Shown piece by piece: positions 26,700 through 35,799 of a DNA stretch of 64,000 nucleotides. The position numbers were made by a program, and so were the translations under genes. Positions within the stretch are counted from its first letter, which is position 1. Each line of letters begins with the position of its first letter. The notes beneath the pieces are model-generated. The model saw only the letters and a program-made list of their open reading frames with translations, had not been told where the DNA came from and did not search any database. Source of the stretch: Streptococcus mitis (GTDB taxonomy: Bacteria; Bacillota; Bacilli; Lactobacillales; Streptococcaceae); contig NZ_CAMHZQ010000001.1 in NCBI RefSeq assembly GCF_946190275.1, positions 62,001-126,000 on the forward strand. Direction: 5' to 3'.

Positions 26700-26895
26700 C
26701 GCTCGTAGATAAAAAGAAAACCACATGCCAAAACTCCACTCGGAGCGTTGACACGCGGTACCATCCGTTTTCATCTGACAAGTCAGACCTTCATTTCTAA
26801 ATCCATGCGCAAGTGAATTCACCCAGCTTTCATATAGAGAGCTTGCAGTCACGGCTCTCCTCCCTGATATACTTCCCTTGAGTTACTAGTCTTGC
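26700..26895 (-). promoter_or_regulatory. T-box riboswitch of pheST (tRNA-Phe)
   Basis: On the minus strand the T-box core ATGGTACCGCG ends at 26754, the signature that pairs with uncharged tRNA. Upstream is a long stem whose specifier region contains GAATTC, offering a UUC Phe codon. After the T-box, ACCGCGTG...CATGTGGT forms a terminator-like stem with the inner hairpin CTCC/GGAG (26734-26745) and T-rich sequence. Uncharged tRNA-Phe should stabilise the antiterminator and raise pheST expression. Confidence 0.88.
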
Positions 26896-26953
26896 AGATT
26901 TCTATTCAATTACTACTTAGTTTATCAGATTTTGAGTTAAAAAACAAGTTAGA

Positions 26954-27433
26954 TTAGACTAATTTCAGTATAAAACTCATTCCTTTTTCTGTTGCTCCAT
27001 TTTCCACAAATCCAAGCGCCTTGAAACACCTCCTAGAAGCATGATTGTAGGTGTAGATTTCCTTGACTCTCAATTCTTTCCATCCTTTTACTCGAGCCAA
27101 TTCAATCAAAGCACTTAGAATCTTTTTTCCAAGTCCTCGATGTTGGTAAGCGGAATTCCCAATCACAATGGGGAGATTATCCTGAGATAGTGTAACATCC
27201 CCAATTGGAAACCATTCTCCCTTCTCCTTGACTTCAATCCAAAAAAGTTCACCATGCTGATCCAAATAGGAATACATGGCTTCCAAAGTTTCTTGACTAT
27301 AAGGAAGCTTCACCCCATCTACGAGGTAAACTAAGTCCACATTCTGATACCAAGCAAAAGCTTCCTCACAATGATTGACCTTACAATAAGGAACAAGACG
27401 CAGTGAATTATCTATTTGTAGGGCCTGTTTCAT
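26954..27433 (-). CDS. GNAT-family N-acetyltransferase
   Basis: A 159-aa protein with GNAT features: beta strands leading to NLPIVIGNSAYQHRGLGKKILSAL, where QHRGLGKK is the acetyl-CoA pyrophosphate loop, followed by LRVKEIYTYNHASRRCFKALGF at the C-terminal motif B. The substrate is unknown. It overlaps the upstream ParB-like gene by 26 bp, so the two are co-expressed. In some streptococci, as I recall, an acetyltransferase sits between pheS and pheT; here one sits before pheS. Its stop is close to the start of the pheST promoter region. Confidence 0.8.
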   Translation of the reverse strand: MKQALQIDNSLRLVPYCKVNHCEEAFAWYQNVDLVYLVDGVKLPYSQETLEAMYSYLDQHGELFWIEVKEKGEWFPIGDVTLSQDNLPIVIGNSAYQHRGLGKKILSALIELARVKGWKELRVKEIYTYNHASRRCFKALGFVENGATEKGMSFILKLV

Positions 27434-27827
27434 CTGCTTTCCTTTTCAACAAAAGAGTTGCTGCTTGATTAAAACCATCACACCAGTTATACCATTTTGC
27501 TTCATACTCATCTTGAGGTAATATATGATTTTTTAAATCCAGAACAGAGTAAATCTTTCTTTCCTCACAAGCTTGCGCATAGAGATGATATAGTTCATCG
27601 CCGCCGTCTCTATCCCACTCAGCAGAAATCGTATCCCGACCCGCCAATAAAGCCTGATAAGCCCTGTGATGCCCGTCTGTAATCAGCAAGCAATTTCCAA
27701 ATGCAAGAATACTAATTGGATCAACATTGTTTAGTTCTACAGACTGATAAAGCATCTGAATATCTTGCAACTTCTTTTCTGATAAGTATAGTTGAGTCGG
27801 ATGAAGATCTGCTATACTGACTTTCAT
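27408..27827 (-). CDS. ParB/Srx-fold-like small protein
   Basis: A 139-aa protein. The N-terminal half (IADLHPTQLYLSEKKLQDI, then PISILAFGNCLLITDGHHRAYQALLAG) has the arrangement of ParB-like domains, where DGHHR is the conserved GxxR-type motif of the ParB/sulfiredoxin fold. The C-terminal half is unrecognised. There is no HTH, so a chromosome-partition role is unlikely; small stand-alone members may be nucleotide-binding or modifying enzymes. It overlaps the acetyltransferase gene and may work with it. AAGGAG-like site upstream. Confidence 0.6.
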   Translation of the reverse strand: MKVSIADLHPTQLYLSEKKLQDIQMLYQSVELNNVDPISILAFGNCLLITDGHHRAYQALLAGRDTISAEWDRDGGDELYHLYAQACEERKIYSVLDLKNHILPQDEYEAKWYNWCDGFNQAATLLLKRKADETGPTNR

Positions 27828-27854
27828 TTCTTTCTCCTCAAGGGAATTTGATAC

Positions 27855-28505
27855 TCACTTCTGCTTGCCTTTAAATCGCCATTGGAAGCGGAGCTTGTCA
27901 TAGAAGGGGAATTCGATAAACAAGACTCCCAAGCCCACACAGAAACTGGCAAGTACATCTGATGGGTAATGAACTCCCAGATAGACCCTTGATACCAACA
28001 CACTGACTAGGTAGAGACCTAGAACGATTTGCACGATTTTTCTCCAGACTGGATTTTTAATCCGTTGACTGAGAATGACAATCAGAGAACCGACCATCAA
28101 GGTTACAGCCAGAGAATGGCCACTTGGAAAGGAAAATCCCTTCTCCTCAACCAAGTGTAAAATAGCTGGTCGTGGGCGCTGGTAGATATTTTTAAAGATC
28201 ACGATTAAAAGACCTGCCAAAGCCAGATTTCCCAGCATGAAGAAACTTTCTATCTTCCACCGCTTACGATAAAAGACAAAAGCTGTAATGACAACCCAGG
28301 TGATAATCACTGGGATATCAATCAGACGTGTAATGGCTCGGAAAAGAATAGTCAAGTAATCTGGCAAGTCTCCTCGAACGGCAGTCTGAATCGGTTGGTC
28401 AAAACCGACCAGCGTTTCAGGGTAAAATTTGACCATGTAGCCAAGAATAACGAAAAGTAAAAGGGCAAAACTGCCCTTCATTAAAAACGTTTGTTTATCT
28501 CTCAT
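27855..28505 (-). CDS. PAP2-family membrane phosphatase
   Basis: A 216-aa membrane protein with about six hydrophobic segments and the three PAP2 motifs: KNIYQRPRP (about 113-121), FSFPSGHSLA (about 133-142, catalytic His) and SRVYLGVHYPSDV (about 175-187). Enzymes of this family dephosphorylate lipid phosphates such as undecaprenyl or phosphatidylglycerol phosphates on the outer face. Its ATG overlaps the end of ribU by 11 bp, so both are made from the FMN-controlled transcript, although a functional link with riboflavin uptake is not obvious. Confidence 0.9.
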   Translation of the reverse strand: MRDKQTFLMKGSFALLLFVILGYMVKFYPETLVGFDQPIQTAVRGDLPDYLTILFRAITRLIDIPVIITWVVITAFVFYRKRWKIESFFMLGNLALAGLLIVIFKNIYQRPRPAILHLVEEKGFSFPSGHSLAVTLMVGSLIVILSQRIKNPVWRKIVQIVLGLYLVSVLVSRVYLGVHYPSDVLASFCVGLGVLFIEFPFYDKLRFQWRFKGKQK

Positions 28506-29058
28506 AATGTTTTAAGGTTGGTTTCAAGAGAACATACAACAACCAGAATGAAACGGCAAAGATGACACCCTCAATCAAGTTAAAAGGCAACACCATAGTC
28601 ATTAGGTAGTTGGACAGTCCCAAAATTTTTCCAATATCAAAGTTAGCAAACTTAGCATACAAAGGAACAGCGTAAACATAGTTGAGAACCAACATAGCCA
28701 CGGTCAAGCCAATAGTTCCAGCTAGAGATCCTAGTAGGAAACGAAGGGTTGTCCGTTCCTTTTTCCAAATCAAAGCAAATACGATGACAAAAACTCCCAA
28801 AGCTACAATATTCATCGGCAAACCAATGTAAGTATTCACTCCTTGGCTGTTAAGAAGCAATTTCAAGAGTGAGCGAAGCAAGAGGATTCCTAGAGCAGCA
28901 GGCAAATCCATGACCACCAGACCCACAAGGACTGGCAAGATACTAAATTCGATCTTAAGGAAGGATGCCGCTGGCAAGAGCGGAAAGTCAAAGTACATCA
29001 GCACAAATGAGATGGCTGATAGAATTGCAATGGTCGAAAGTCGACGTGTGTTTGTCAT
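28495..29058 (-). CDS. ribU: Riboflavin ECF transporter substrate-binding subunit
   Basis: A 187-aa integral membrane protein with five to six hydrophobic segments. The start is the ATG at 29058 preceded by GGAGG; a TTG five codons earlier overlaps that site. MTNTRRLSTIAILSAISFVL and DFPLLPAASFLKIEFSILPVL contain the S-component features of RibU. The gene lies behind an FMN riboswitch, which fixes the substrate as riboflavin. It needs the shared EcfA/EcfA'/EcfT energising module, which is encoded elsewhere. Confidence 0.92.
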   Translation of the reverse strand: MTNTRRLSTIAILSAISFVLMYFDFPLLPAASFLKIEFSILPVLVGLVVMDLPAALGILLLRSLLKLLLNSQGVNTYIGLPMNIVALGVFVIVFALIWKKERTTLRFLLGSLAGTIGLTVAMLVLNYVYAVPLYAKFANFDIGKILGLSNYLMTMVLPFNLIEGVIFAVSFWLLYVLLKPTLKHYER

Positions 29059-29216
29059 AACAGGTTCCTCCAATTTTCTATAAAATCAGAAGAAGTTAGA
29101 AAGGATTCCTCTATCTATTCTCACTTTTTATATCCCAAATCTTCCCTCTCACTCTATTGAAGCAAGCGGTTACAATCTAGCTATAAATCTATCAGAACAG
29201 ACAAAGCTATTCTTTC

Positions 29217-29430
29217 GTCTTCTCCCATCCAGACTATACTGTCGGTTGTGGAATCTCACCACATCAGCTTGCGCTCGCGGACTTCTTTAACTAAGATATT
29301 TTAGATTTATCTAGGCGTCGCAGTCGAAGATCATACTTAAAGTATATCGAGACAAGACAACGACGAGAAAGCTAAAATAGCTAGTTAAAGTCACCGCCGG
29401 TCGGGAATCTCACCCAGCCCTGAAGACTCT
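29217..29430 (-). promoter_or_regulatory. FMN riboswitch (RFN element)
   Basis: On the minus strand the aptamer starts near 29420 with AGGGCTGGGTGAGATTCCC, continues GACCGGCGGT, has a variable arm, then AGTCCGCGAGCGCAAGC, GTGAGATTCCACAACCGACAG and ends TAGTCTGGATGGGAGAAG. These are the invariant blocks of the FMN-sensing RFN element. FMN binding should reduce ribU expression. It leaves about 150 nt to the ribU start; I did not resolve the expression platform. Confidence 0.95.
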
Positions 29431-29484
29431 TTTATCATAACAAAAAACGCTTGCAAGCGCAAGCATTTTGTTCATTTTCATTTT

Positions 29485-29988
29485 TTATTTCAATTTATCC
29501 ACTTCATAGGTATGAACGAGCTCAAGACCTGCAAAATTCTGCTGACGAAGAGCCTCGTAGACAATCATGCAGACGGTATTCGACACATTGAGACTGCGGA
29601 CGTGTTCATCGTTCATAGGAATACGGAGAGCCTTCTCAGGATGTTCTCGCATAAAGTCCTCAGGCAAGCCCTTGTCTTCACGTCCAAAGAGAAAATAATG
29701 GTCTTCGTTAGTCGATAAATCCACCTCAGAATACACCTTCTCAGCGAATTTCGAAATCAGATAGAGTTTTCCCTCCATCTGAGACATAAAATCTTCTAAA
29801 CTGTCGTAAAAATAGATCTCTAGCTTATCCCAATAATCCAATCCAGCCCGCTTCATCTTGCGGTCATCAATAGGAAAACCCATTGGCTTGATGATGTGGA
29901 GGGGAGAATTGGTCGCAGCGCAAGTACGCGCGATATTGCCTGTATTTTGTGGAATTTGAGGTTCAAATAATACAATGTGATTTGTCAT
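29485..29988 (-). CDS. trmL: tRNA (cytidine/uridine-34 2'-O) methyltransferase
   Basis: A 167-aa SPOUT methyltransferase. The ATG at 29988 has AGGA 9 bases upstream; the earlier in-frame ATG at 30027 overlaps a terminator-like stem. Motifs: [20 protein letters not shown] at the start, FGREDKGLP (knot) and [23 protein letters not shown] (SAM-binding trefoil knot), as in TrmL/YibK. It methylates the wobble ribose of tRNA-Leu species. It is a single gene behind a 125-nt leader with an attenuator-like hairpin. Confidence 0.93.
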   Translation of the reverse strand: MTNHIVLFEPQIPQNTGNIARTCAATNSPLHIIKPMGFPIDDRKMKRAGLDYWDKLEIYFYDSLEDFMSQMEGKLYLISKFAEKVYSEVDLSTNEDHYFLFGREDKGLPEDFMREHPEKALRIPMNDEHVRSLNVSNTVCMIVYEALRQQNFAGLELVHTYEVDKLK

Positions 29989-30147
29989 GACTTGCTTCCT
30001 TTCACCATTGCAAAAAAATAGCCACACTGCCCGGAGTCAAGCTCAGCAAACAGCGTGGTTAAGGCATCGTTAACTTACCTCACAACAGGTTTGAAGTAAA
30101 TCAGCGAAACTACTTTCTTAGTATAACACTTTCAGAATCATTGTCAA
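29989..30147 (-). promoter_or_regulatory. Promoter and attenuator-like leader of trmL
   Basis: TTGACA (30142-30147), 16 bases, TATACT (30120-30125): a near-consensus promoter. The leader of about 125 nt contains a hairpin AAGTA/TACTT, a hairpin GTTAA/TTAAC and a terminator-like stem CCACGCTG/CAGTGTGG (30051-30058 / 30022-30029) followed by CTATTTTTTTG, all before the trmL ribosome binding site. This looks like a transcription attenuator. It does not match a riboswitch class I recognise. Confidence 0.6.
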
Positions 30148-30180
30148 TAGAAACGACTTGATTTTTTCAATTTTTTCAAG

Positions 30181-31011
30181 CTATTTCCAAGGGTTGTAAA
30201 ATCGTCCCTGATTCTGCAAGATAAGTAGTAAACTAGTTACTAAAAACAAGGCTGCCAAGAGCAAAGTAATATAGTCTCCTTTTTTCAAAGCCTGATAACT
30301 ATACCAAGTGCGTTTTTTCTCTTTCCCAAAGCGGCGAAGTTCCATGGCAGTCGCGATGGTATCAATGCGTTCTAACGAGCTAAAAATCAAGGGAGTGATA
30401 ATGCGCAGATTGCCTTTGATTCGTTGCATGAGAGAAGCTTTCTTGGATAATTCCATCCCACGCGCTTCCTGAGACATCTTGATAGTAAAGAATTCTTCCT
30501 GCAAATCTGGAATATAGCGCAAAGTCAGACTGACAGAATAGGCAATCTTATAAGGCACACCAATTTGATTTAAACTAGAAGCAAACTGACTAGGATGAGT
30601 TGTCATCAAAAAGATAATAGCCAGAGGAATGGTGCAAAGGTACTTAATGGCCAAATTTAGCAGATAAAAGAGCTCTTGGCTAGTCAGAGTGTAGGCACCG
30701 ATTCCCTGCCAAATCACACTTCTCTCTCCGTAAAGTCCAACCCCATACTCAGGAGAAAAGAGATAGACCATCAAGACGTTTAAAACGGCAAATACCGTCG
30801 CAAAAACGGCTACAAAGGAAACATCTTTAAAACGGATTTCTGACAAATAGAGGAGAAAGACCGAAAAGATAGCAATCAGAACAAGCAGTCTGGTATCATA
30901 GCTAATCATGGCCGCCAATGACACGAGAATAAAAAAGAGAAGTTTCCCAGCTCCTGACAAGCGATGAATCACAGTATCTCTATGCTGGTAACCGATTAAT
31001 TTTGCTTGCAT
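30181..31011 (-). CDS. ECF transporter transmembrane subunit (EcfT/CbiQ family)
   Basis: A 276-aa membrane protein with about six hydrophobic segments and the EcfT cytoplasmic coupling helices carrying the two Ala-Arg-Gly motifs ([12 protein letters not shown] and AMELRRFG, around 175-225). It connects the substrate subunit to the ATPases. It overlaps the double-ATPase gene by 16 bp. Together with the S component at 32847-33395 this is a dedicated ECF system rather than the shared one. Confidence 0.88.
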   Translation of the reverse strand: MQAKLIGYQHRDTVIHRLSGAGKLLFFILVSLAAMISYDTRLLVLIAIFSVFLLYLSEIRFKDVSFVAVFATVFAVLNVLMVYLFSPEYGVGLYGERSVIWQGIGAYTLTSQELFYLLNLAIKYLCTIPLAIIFLMTTHPSQFASSLNQIGVPYKIAYSVSLTLRYIPDLQEEFFTIKMSQEARGMELSKKASLMQRIKGNLRIITPLIFSSLERIDTIATAMELRRFGKEKKRTWYSYQALKKGDYITLLLAALFLVTSLLLILQNQGRFYNPWK

Positions 31012-32678
31012 TCTTCTCTCCTTTCTTTGTAAAATGCCGTTAAAGCAAGTGGATCCACGTCTAGTTTCTTAGCCAAGTTGAAGATAGAAGTTTCTTTTAG
31101 ATTGGCTTTTACTAACAGCTCAGGATTGCTCAACAGACTAGCTGGATCTGTATCGGCAATCAATTCCCCGTCCACCATGACTAGGGCCCGGTCTGAATAA
31201 TCCAGCATCAATTGCATATCATGCGTAATCATAACAATGGTATGCCCTTTTTGATGAAGTTCTTCGAGAAATTCCATAATCTCAGTATAGTTCTTCTGGT
31301 CTTGACCTGCAGTTGGTTCATCTAAGAGGATAATTTCAGCCCCTAAGACCAAAATCGATGCAATAGTCACACGTTTTTTCTGCCCAAATGACAGGGCAGA
31401 AATAGGCCAATTACGGAATTCATAGAGACCACAGATTTTCAAAGTTTCATAGACTCTCGTTTCAATTTCCTGCTCGTCTACACCTCGCAAACGAAGTCCC
31501 AGAGCCACCTCATCAAAAATCATATTGGCTGAAATCATTTGATTAGGATTTTGCAGCACATAGCCGACTCGTTCCGCCCGCTCTGCAACAGAATCTCCTT
31601 TGATATCCTGACCTTCCCAAAGATAGCGACCTTCCGTCTGGATAAAGCTACTTATAGCCTTGGCTAGGGTTGACTTCCCTGCTCCATTTTTCCCGACAAT
31701 GGCAATCTTTTCACCCTTTTTAATATCCAGATGTAGGGACTTTAAAATCGGTCTATCATCATAAGAAAACGACACGTCCTCTAGTCTAAAGAGTGACTGC
31801 AATTCTGGGTTTTCTTTTGCTAGTTCATTCTGCAACTGAACCTGACCTTTTGAGATAGACAAGTTATCCAAATTTGCTAACTGTTCTTCCTTAGCTAAAT
31901 CCACACCTAATTGACGGAGAGTGGTTAGATAAAGGGGTTCGCGAATTCCATTTTGGGTCAACAGATCAGTCGCCAATAACTGATCAGGACTCCCATTAAA
32001 GAGGATACGACCATCGTTTATCAGGACAATCCGATCCACAGGGCGATGCAGAACATCCTCCAAACGGTGCTCGATAATAAGTGTCGTCGTCCCCTCTTCC
32101 TTATGAATCTGGTTAATCAATTCGATAATATCCTGACCTGACTTGGGATCTAGATTGGCGAGTGGCTCATCAAACAAGAGAATCGGACTCTCATCAATCA
32201 AGACACCAGCCAGACTGACTCGCTGCTTTTGTCCACCTGACAAATCCTGAGGACGCTGCGGCAGTAAAGAGAGAAGGTCCAGCTTTTCAGCCCATTTATG
32301 AACACGACTTTTCATGTCATCTAGATCTGTCACGTCATTTTCCAGAGCAAAAGCCAAGTCCTCTGCCACGGACAAGCCGATAAACTGCCCATCTGTATCC
32401 TGCAAAACTGTACTGACCAGATGAGATTTATCGTAGATGCTCATATCAAAGGCTGCTTGCCCCTTGATCAAAAATTCTCCAGACATCTGCCCCTTGTAAA
32501 TATTGGGAATAATCCCATTCAAACACTGACCCAAGGTAGACTTACCTGACCCAGATGGGCCAACAATTAAGACTTTCTCTCCTTTATAAATAGTCAAGTC
32601 CACTCCTTGCAAGGTCGATTCTTGTTGTGTTTCATACCGGAAAGAGAAATCCTTCCACTCAATTATAGCTTCTTTCAT
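30996..32678 (-). CDS. ECF transporter ATPase, two ATP-binding domains fused
   Basis: A 560-aa protein with two full ABC ATPase cores. Domain 1: Walker [10 protein letters not shown] (about 39-47), signature LSGGQKQR, Walker [14 protein letters not shown]. Domain 2 (about residue 295 onward): GKNGAGKST, signature LSFGQKKR, Walker [13 protein letters not shown]. The duplicated layout is that of YkoD-like energising subunits of ECF transporters. It lies 168 bp downstream of the S-component gene, beyond a terminator-like stem, so expression from the same promoter may be reduced. Confidence 0.9.
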   Translation of the reverse strand: MKEAIIEWKDFSFRYETQQESTLQGVDLTIYKGEKVLIVGPSGSGKSTLGQCLNGIIPNIYKGQMSGEFLIKGQAAFDMSIYDKSHLVSTVLQDTDGQFIGLSVAEDLAFALENDVTDLDDMKSRVHKWAEKLDLLSLLPQRPQDLSGGQKQRVSLAGVLIDESPILLFDEPLANLDPKSGQDIIELINQIHKEEGTTTLIIEHRLEDVLHRPVDRIVLINDGRILFNGSPDQLLATDLLTQNGIREPLYLTTLRQLGVDLAKEEQLANLDNLSISKGQVQLQNELAKENPELQSLFRLEDVSFSYDDRPILKSLHLDIKKGEKIAIVGKNGAGKSTLAKAISSFIQTEGRYLWEGQDIKGDSVAERAERVGYVLQNPNQMISANMIFDEVALGLRLRGVDEQEIETRVYETLKICGLYEFRNWPISALSFGQKKRVTIASILVLGAEIILLDEPTAGQDQKNYTEIMEFLEELHQKGHTIVMITHDMQLMLDYSDRALVMVDGELIADTDPASLLSNPELLVKANLKETSIFNLAKKLDVDPLALTAFYKERREECKQN

Positions 32679-32812
32679 CTTACTCTCTTCATTCGCTTCT
32701 TAGACTTCTATTTTATCATAAATCAAGCCCTTCTTGCAGTCTCTTCTCTTAAAATCTTAGCGCCAAAAAGATTCCTATCCTAGCTTGCTTGCCTAACTAA
32801 TCTATAAACATC

Positions 32813-32834
32813 GAAAAAGACTGGTTGCCCAGCC
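32813..32834 (-). terminator. Terminator-like stem after the ECF S component
   Basis: GGCTGG/CCAGTC stem (one G-U pair) with a 4-base loop and T-run on the minus strand, 13 bases past the S-component stop. It would let only part of the transcription pass to the ATPase and T subunits. Confidence 0.55.
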
Positions 32835-32846
32835 TTCCCCATCATT

Positions 32847-33395
32847 TTAATCCTTTTTCAAACTTCCTGCACGAGTTTGAGTTCCTGCATAGGCAAGCAA
32901 GAGAAGAGTTCCTGCAATAGCTACAGATACACCATTAGCAATTCCCGCAACAATTCCTTGTGCAAATACTTTTTCTGCCGCTTCTTGATAAATCACAACA
33001 TCTCCAAGTGGTGCCAAAACACCCCAAACAAGAGCATTTGCAAGTAGTTGAATAAGGTTAAAAATAAGAATATCTTTCCAGTCAAAGACACCATTGATCA
33101 CGCGAACGTACTTTCTAAATAGCCCTACAGCTAGACCAAAGAGACCGCTAGCAATAATCCAAGTCCACCACAGACCGTAACCAGCAAGAGAGTCCTTGAT
33201 TGCATGACCAATCAACCCGACAAGCAAACCGATAATCGGTCCAAAAATAATAGAAAGTAGCGCTTGTACCGCATACTGAAGCTGGATGCTTGTATTTGGA
33301 ACAGGGGTCGGAATATTGATCATCCCGATGACGACAAAGAGGGCAGCGCCAATTCCGACAGCAACAACTTGTTTAATTGTAAATTTGATTTCCAT
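32847..33395 (-). CDS. ECF transporter S component (UPF0397-like)
   Basis: A 182-aa protein with five to six hydrophobic segments: [20 protein letters not shown], then [27 protein letters not shown], and a C terminus [15 protein letters not shown]-type. This belongs to the UPF0397 S subunits; the bound substrate is not settled. It sits 14 bp after the SAM-hydrolase gene and directly before the dedicated ATPase and T-subunit genes. The neighbour that releases adenosine and methionine from SAM suggests a link with nucleoside or sulfur metabolite uptake. Confidence 0.82.
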   Translation of the reverse strand: MEIKFTIKQVVAVGIGAALFVVIGMINIPTPVPNTSIQLQYAVQALLSIIFGPIIGLLVGLIGHAIKDSLAGYGLWWTWIIASGLFGLAVGLFRKYVRVINGVFDWKDILIFNLIQLLANALVWGVLAPLGDVVIYQEAAEKVFAQGIVAGIANGVSVAIAGTLLLLAYAGTQTRAGSLKKD

Positions 33396-33409
33396 ACTAT
33401 TCTCCTATT

Positions 33410-34258
33410 TTATGATTCTATTTTCTTTATTTCAATGGTCCAAGATGAACCGACACCTACATTATAGGCCTTGGCAAAGGAACCTTGGTTGATAGCCAGA
33501 CCTAAACGATAGAGAGAGTTGATGTAAAGGATGGGTTGCCCAATTCTCACATCTGCAAATGATTTTCCATAAACAACCTGATTTTGATAGACCAGCATAT
33601 CAGCGTGATAGATAGTCACTTCAAAACGGTCACCGAATGCTGGTTCCAGCTTGTAAAATTCTTCTCGCGTGATAGAGGTCCAAAGCGAACCAAAACGCAC
33701 ATCCAGAATATCAATAGCTCCCTTCACCAAATGATCTTCAATGATGGTCTCTACGACTGGAAGCTCTACAATATGGTCTACACTGAGCTCTGGCCCCACT
33801 TCCTCAAAAGTAATATGACCACTGGCTAATTTAGCACCAGTATAGGCATAGACATCACGACCGTGGAAGGTATAAGAATGCTCTGTATTTTGACGTCTAT
33901 TGGCCACTTCAGAAATTTCACGAATGGCTACAATACCAACGTGTTTCTTGATAAAAGAAAGAGTTCCATTGTCTGGCGTAACAATGTATTGATTTTTTGC
34001 AGTCTTGGCAACCACACTCTTACGTTTCGAGCCAACACCTGGATCGACAACCGATACAAAAGTCGTTCCCTCAGGCCAGTAATCCACCGTCTGAAAGAGA
34101 CGGTAACTCCCCTCGAAAATATTATAAGGCGTGATATCGTGCGTCAAGTGATGAATTTTTAAGGTTGGAGATTCTTCTAAAGCCACTCCAATCATAGCAG
34201 ATACCGCACCATCAACCAGACCAAAGTCTGATTGTAATACCAGTAAATTATTATTCAT
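33410..34258 (-). CDS. SAM hydroxide adenosyltransferase (DUF62 family)
   Basis: A 282-aa protein. The ATG at 34258 follows AAGGAG; an in-frame ATG at 34285 overlaps it. DUF62 motifs: LQSDFGLVDGAVSAMIG near the N terminus, FVSVVDPGVGS (about 70-80), VTPDNGTLSF and the C-terminal IGQPILYINSLYRLGLAINQGSF. Members hydrolyse S-adenosylmethionine to adenosine and methionine and are related to chlorinases and fluorinases. It is the first gene of a transcript leading into the ECF S component, so it probably supplies or responds to the transported compound. Confidence 0.88.
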   Translation of the reverse strand: MNNNLLVLQSDFGLVDGAVSAMIGVALEESPTLKIHHLTHDITPYNIFEGSYRLFQTVDYWPEGTTFVSVVDPGVGSKRKSVVAKTAKNQYIVTPDNGTLSFIKKHVGIVAIREISEVANRRQNTEHSYTFHGRDVYAYTGAKLASGHITFEEVGPELSVDHIVELPVVETIIEDHLVKGAIDILDVRFGSLWTSITREEFYKLEPAFGDRFEVTIYHADMLVYQNQVVYGKSFADVRIGQPILYINSLYRLGLAINQGSFAKAYNVGVGSSWTIEIKKIES

Positions 34259-34400
34259 TTTATCTCCTTGTATATCCTTTATCATACCATATTTCAGAGA
34301 AAGGTGCTAATAGCTATTTCAATTGATTAGGGTATAGTTTTACCTTATAGCAAATTTCCTACTAAAAGCTCTTGTTATTAGCTAGTAGGTGCATTTTTTC

Positions 34401-34428
34401 TTGAAAAAAGGTATGATAGTTACATAAT
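34401..34428 (+). promoter_or_regulatory. Promoter of trkAH
   Basis: TTGAAA (34401-34406), 16 bases, CATAAT (34423-34428), 18 bases before the trkA start codon. Confidence 0.5.
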
Positions 34429-34446
34429 GAAGAAGTAGGTTTTATT

Positions 34447-35796
34447 ATGAAAATTATCCTTGTCGGAGGGGGAAAAGTTGGTTCTGCCCTCTGTCGCTCC
34501 TTGGTTGCAGAAAAGCATGATGTTTTACTGATTGAGCAAGACGAAGCTGTTCTCAATCATATTGTTAATCGCTTTGATATCATGGGTATCCTTGGTAACG
34601 GGGCCGATTTTACCATCCTTGAGCAAGCCAGTGTCCAGGATTGTGATATCTTTATCGCTCTGACTGAATACGATGAAGTGAACATGATTGCAGCCGTTCT
34701 AGCCAAAAAAATGGGAGCTAAAGAGACCATCGTTCGGGTGCGGAACCCTGAATATTCTAACTCTTATTTTAAAGAAAAGAATATTCTCGGTTTTTCTCTT
34801 ATCGTTAACCCTGAACTCTTGGCTGCCCGCGCTATTGCCAACATCATTGACTTCCCCAATGCCCTCTCTGTCGAACGTTTCTTTGGTGGACGGGTCAGCT
34901 TGATGGAATTCACTGTTAAGTCTTCTAGCGGTCTTTGCCAAATGCCCATTTCTGATTTTCGAAAAAAATTTGGCAATGTCATTGTCTGTGCTATAGAAAG
35001 GGATCATCAAATTATCATCCCAAGTGGTGACATGACGATACAGGATAAAGATAGAATCTTTGTCACTGGTAACCGTGTTGATATGATGCTCTTCCATAAT
35101 TATTTCAAATCACGTGCCGTGAAGAGCCTTCTCATCGTTGGTGCAGGTAGAATTGCCTATTATCTACTAGGCATTCTCAAAGATAGTCGTATCGATACCA
35201 AAGTTATTGAAATCAATCCCGAAATCGCCAGCTTCTTTAGCGAAAAATTCCCTAATCTCTATATTGTCCAAGGAGATGGGACCGCAAAAGATATCCTACT
35301 GGAAGAAAGTGCTCAAAACTATGATGCCGTTGCAACTCTAACAGGGGTCGATGAGGAAAATCTGATTACCTCTATGTTCCTTGACAGCGTAGGTGTACAA
35401 AAAAATATCACCAAGGTCAATCGTACCAGTCTCCTTGAGATTATTAATGCGCCTGATTTTTCAAGTATCATCACACCTAAAAGCATTGCTGTAGATACGA
35501 TTATGCACTTTATTCGTGGTCGGGTTAATGCCCAGTATTCAGACCTTCAGGCCATGCACCATCTAGCCAATGGTCAAATCGAGACTCTGCAATTCCATAT
35601 CAAGGAAGCTAATAAGATGACTGCCAAACCTCTTTCTCAACTCAAACTGAAAAAAGGTGTTCTTATTGCAGCCATCATTCGAAAGGGCAAGACTATTTTC
35701 CCAACTGGGGAGGATATGTTGGAAGTTGGAGATAAGCTCCTAGTAACAACTTTGTTGCCAAACATCACCAAGATTTATGACTTGATCGCGAGGTAA
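34447..35796 (+). CDS. trkA: Trk potassium uptake regulatory subunit
   Basis: A 449-aa peripheral protein with two tandem RCK units: nucleotide-binding GGGKVGSALCRSL (residues 6-18) and a second GAGRIAYYLLGIL near 230, each followed by a TrkA-C domain. Full-length two-domain TrkA binds NAD(H)/ATP and gates the TrkH channel. Its stop is 3 bases before trkH, so the pair is coupled. It is divergent from the SAM-hydrolase operon. Confidence 0.93.
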   Translation: MKIILVGGGKVGSALCRSLVAEKHDVLLIEQDEAVLNHIVNRFDIMGILGNGADFTILEQASVQDCDIFIALTEYDEVNMIAAVLAKKMGAKETIVRVRNPEYSNSYFKEKNILGFSLIVNPELLAARAIANIIDFPNALSVERFFGGRVSLMEFTVKSSSGLCQMPISDFRKKFGNVIVCAIERDHQIIIPSGDMTIQDKDRIFVTGNRVDMMLFHNYFKSRAVKSLLIVGAGRIAYYLLGILKDSRIDTKVIEINPEIASFFSEKFPNLYIVQGDGTAKDILLEESAQNYDAVATLTGVDEENLITSMFLDSVGVQKNITKVNRTSLLEIINAPDFSSIITPKSIAVDTIMHFIRGRVNAQYSDLQAMHHLANGQIETLQFHIKEANKMTAKPLSQLKLKKGVLIAAIIRKGKTIFPTGEDMLEVGDKLLVTTLLPNITKIYDLIAR

Positions 35797-35799
35797 GAA

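Noticed and set aside
26685-26852. N-terminal extension of pheS
   Set aside because: It runs through the T-box leader; MSTIEEQ with GGAGG upstream is the proper start.
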